Of a stretch of DNA of 13,626 nt, positions 13,146 through 13,626 are shown piece after piece; position 1 is the stretch's first letter; the number at the start of each line of letters is the position of its first letter. Source of the stretch: Haplosporangium gracile (lineage: Eukaryota > Mortierellomycota > Mortierellomycetes > Mortierellales > Mortierellaceae); NCBI GenBank assembly GCA_015499985.1, contig JAAAUF010000458.1, positions 1 through 13,626 on the forward strand, in the 5' to 3' direction. A program made the translations under genes and the position numbers. The notes beneath the pieces are model-generated. The model saw only the letters and a list, made by a program, of their open reading frames with translations, was not told where the DNA came from and ran no database searches.

Positions 13146-13159
13146 CGGGTAATATCCCG
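13146..13159. promoter_or_regulatory. CGGG-N6-CCCG dyad upstream of the TATA box
   Basis: CGGGTAATATCCCG is an inverted repeat with CGG half-sites separated by 8 bases, placed about 20 bases upstream of the TATA box. Paired CGG triplets are the usual target of fungal Zn2Cys6 (Gal4-type) regulators. A single TGATAA (GATA-like) site also lies further upstream on the minus strand, near 13242-13247. Function is inferred from position and symmetry only. Confidence 0.35.
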
Positions 13160-13626
13160 CAAGGTGATCTCCAGCCAGGCGACGGGAACTTTTTGTTCGC
13201 TTGGCAAGCACTGACCTGTCAGTACAAACTTGTCCAAAACGATTATCATCATACCTCCTATAAATGATCTCGGATCAATGAGAAAAAATAAGAAGAAAAA
13301 AGTGGCGTGCGGGAGTGGAAATGAGTAGGCGATGCGTAACTTGCAACACCTAGACAGCAAGCTATTGACTGACTGGACAAGTCAAGCATAGAATACGAAG
13401 AACTCACTCCGCGGTGTATAATTCAGTGCAAACCACTCTATGCAATTGATTCTTTTTTCTTTTGTTTGTGTCACCCAAGAGTCGAAGCTTTAAATTTTTC
13501 AATTTCCGAAAGTCCGTATTGAAACGTCCTTGCGCCTGGCTTGCTGGGCGTACTCTCCACCTTGCTAGGCTATGGGTGGTGCACGAAAAACACACATACA
13601 CACACACCAACGATAGCGTGAGTGTG
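13160..13626. other. Upstream region and right window edge, no gene seen
   Basis: This non-coding stretch lies upstream of the minus-strand subtilase relative. It includes an A-rich patch (about 13280-13300), a T/A-rich stretch (13488-13506) and a short CA repeat near 13590-13606. The one open frame across 13404-13610 has no recognisable motif. It may contain part of the promoter of a gene outside the window. Confidence 0.5.

Noticed and set aside
13404..13610. Small ORF at the right edge
   Set aside because: No signal peptide, domain, splice context or upstream promoter; composition like the surrounding non-coding sequence.

Overview
The window reads as nuclear DNA of a filamentous fungus. 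Protein-coding genes carry short spliceosomal introns with GT...AG ends and, in several, a CTAAC branch point about 20-35 bases before the acceptor. Upstream regions are strongly C+T-rich, and the proteins belong to fungal or eukaryotic families (SAD/BRSK-GIN4 kinase, two-box HMG protein, proteinase K-like subtilases). The style (long Ser/Gln/His runs, long pyrimidine leaders, several subtilase copies) suggests an early-diverging Mucoromycota fungus such as a Mortierella relative. That placement is inference, not proven by the sequence.

Layout. (1) 221-1656, minus strand: a three-exon gene for a 256-residue protein with a mitochondrial-type presequence, a basic tail and two HMG boxes (TFAM/Abf2-like). 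(2) 1657-4491: a 2.8 kb region between divergent genes with no convincing gene. Its right third is a long polypyrimidine tract that probably holds the promoter and 5' leader of the kinase. (3) 4492-9707, plus strand: a nine-exon gene for a 1239-residue Ser/Thr kinase of the SAD/BRSK-GIN4-Cdr2 family, with a Q-rich N-terminus, kinase domain, UBA-like helices, a long Ser/Thr-rich linker and a C-terminal KA1-type domain interrupted by about 205 low-complexity residues. (4) 9798-11242, minus strand: a decayed subtilisin-like protease with at least three frame breaks, two in-frame stops and a mutated oxyanion-hole residue. (5) 11937-13007, minus strand: a second subtilase relative whose reading frame is intact over 356 codons. 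It keeps the signal peptide and inhibitor-I9 propeptide but has lost the catalytic His, and it ends before the oxyanion and Ser segments. A canonical TATA box lies upstream. (6) 13008-13626: its promoter region and the window edge.

The genes do not form one pathway. The strongest candidate for something unusual is the tandem subtilase pair: one copy keeps its catalytic triad but is genetically broken, while the other is genetically intact but catalytically empty. The second could be a secreted I9-type inhibitor or decoy made from a protease, or simply an ORF that has not yet broken. The second point of interest is the kinase, with its split membrane-binding domain, ATG-free pyrimidine leader and long intron inside the ATP-binding loop.
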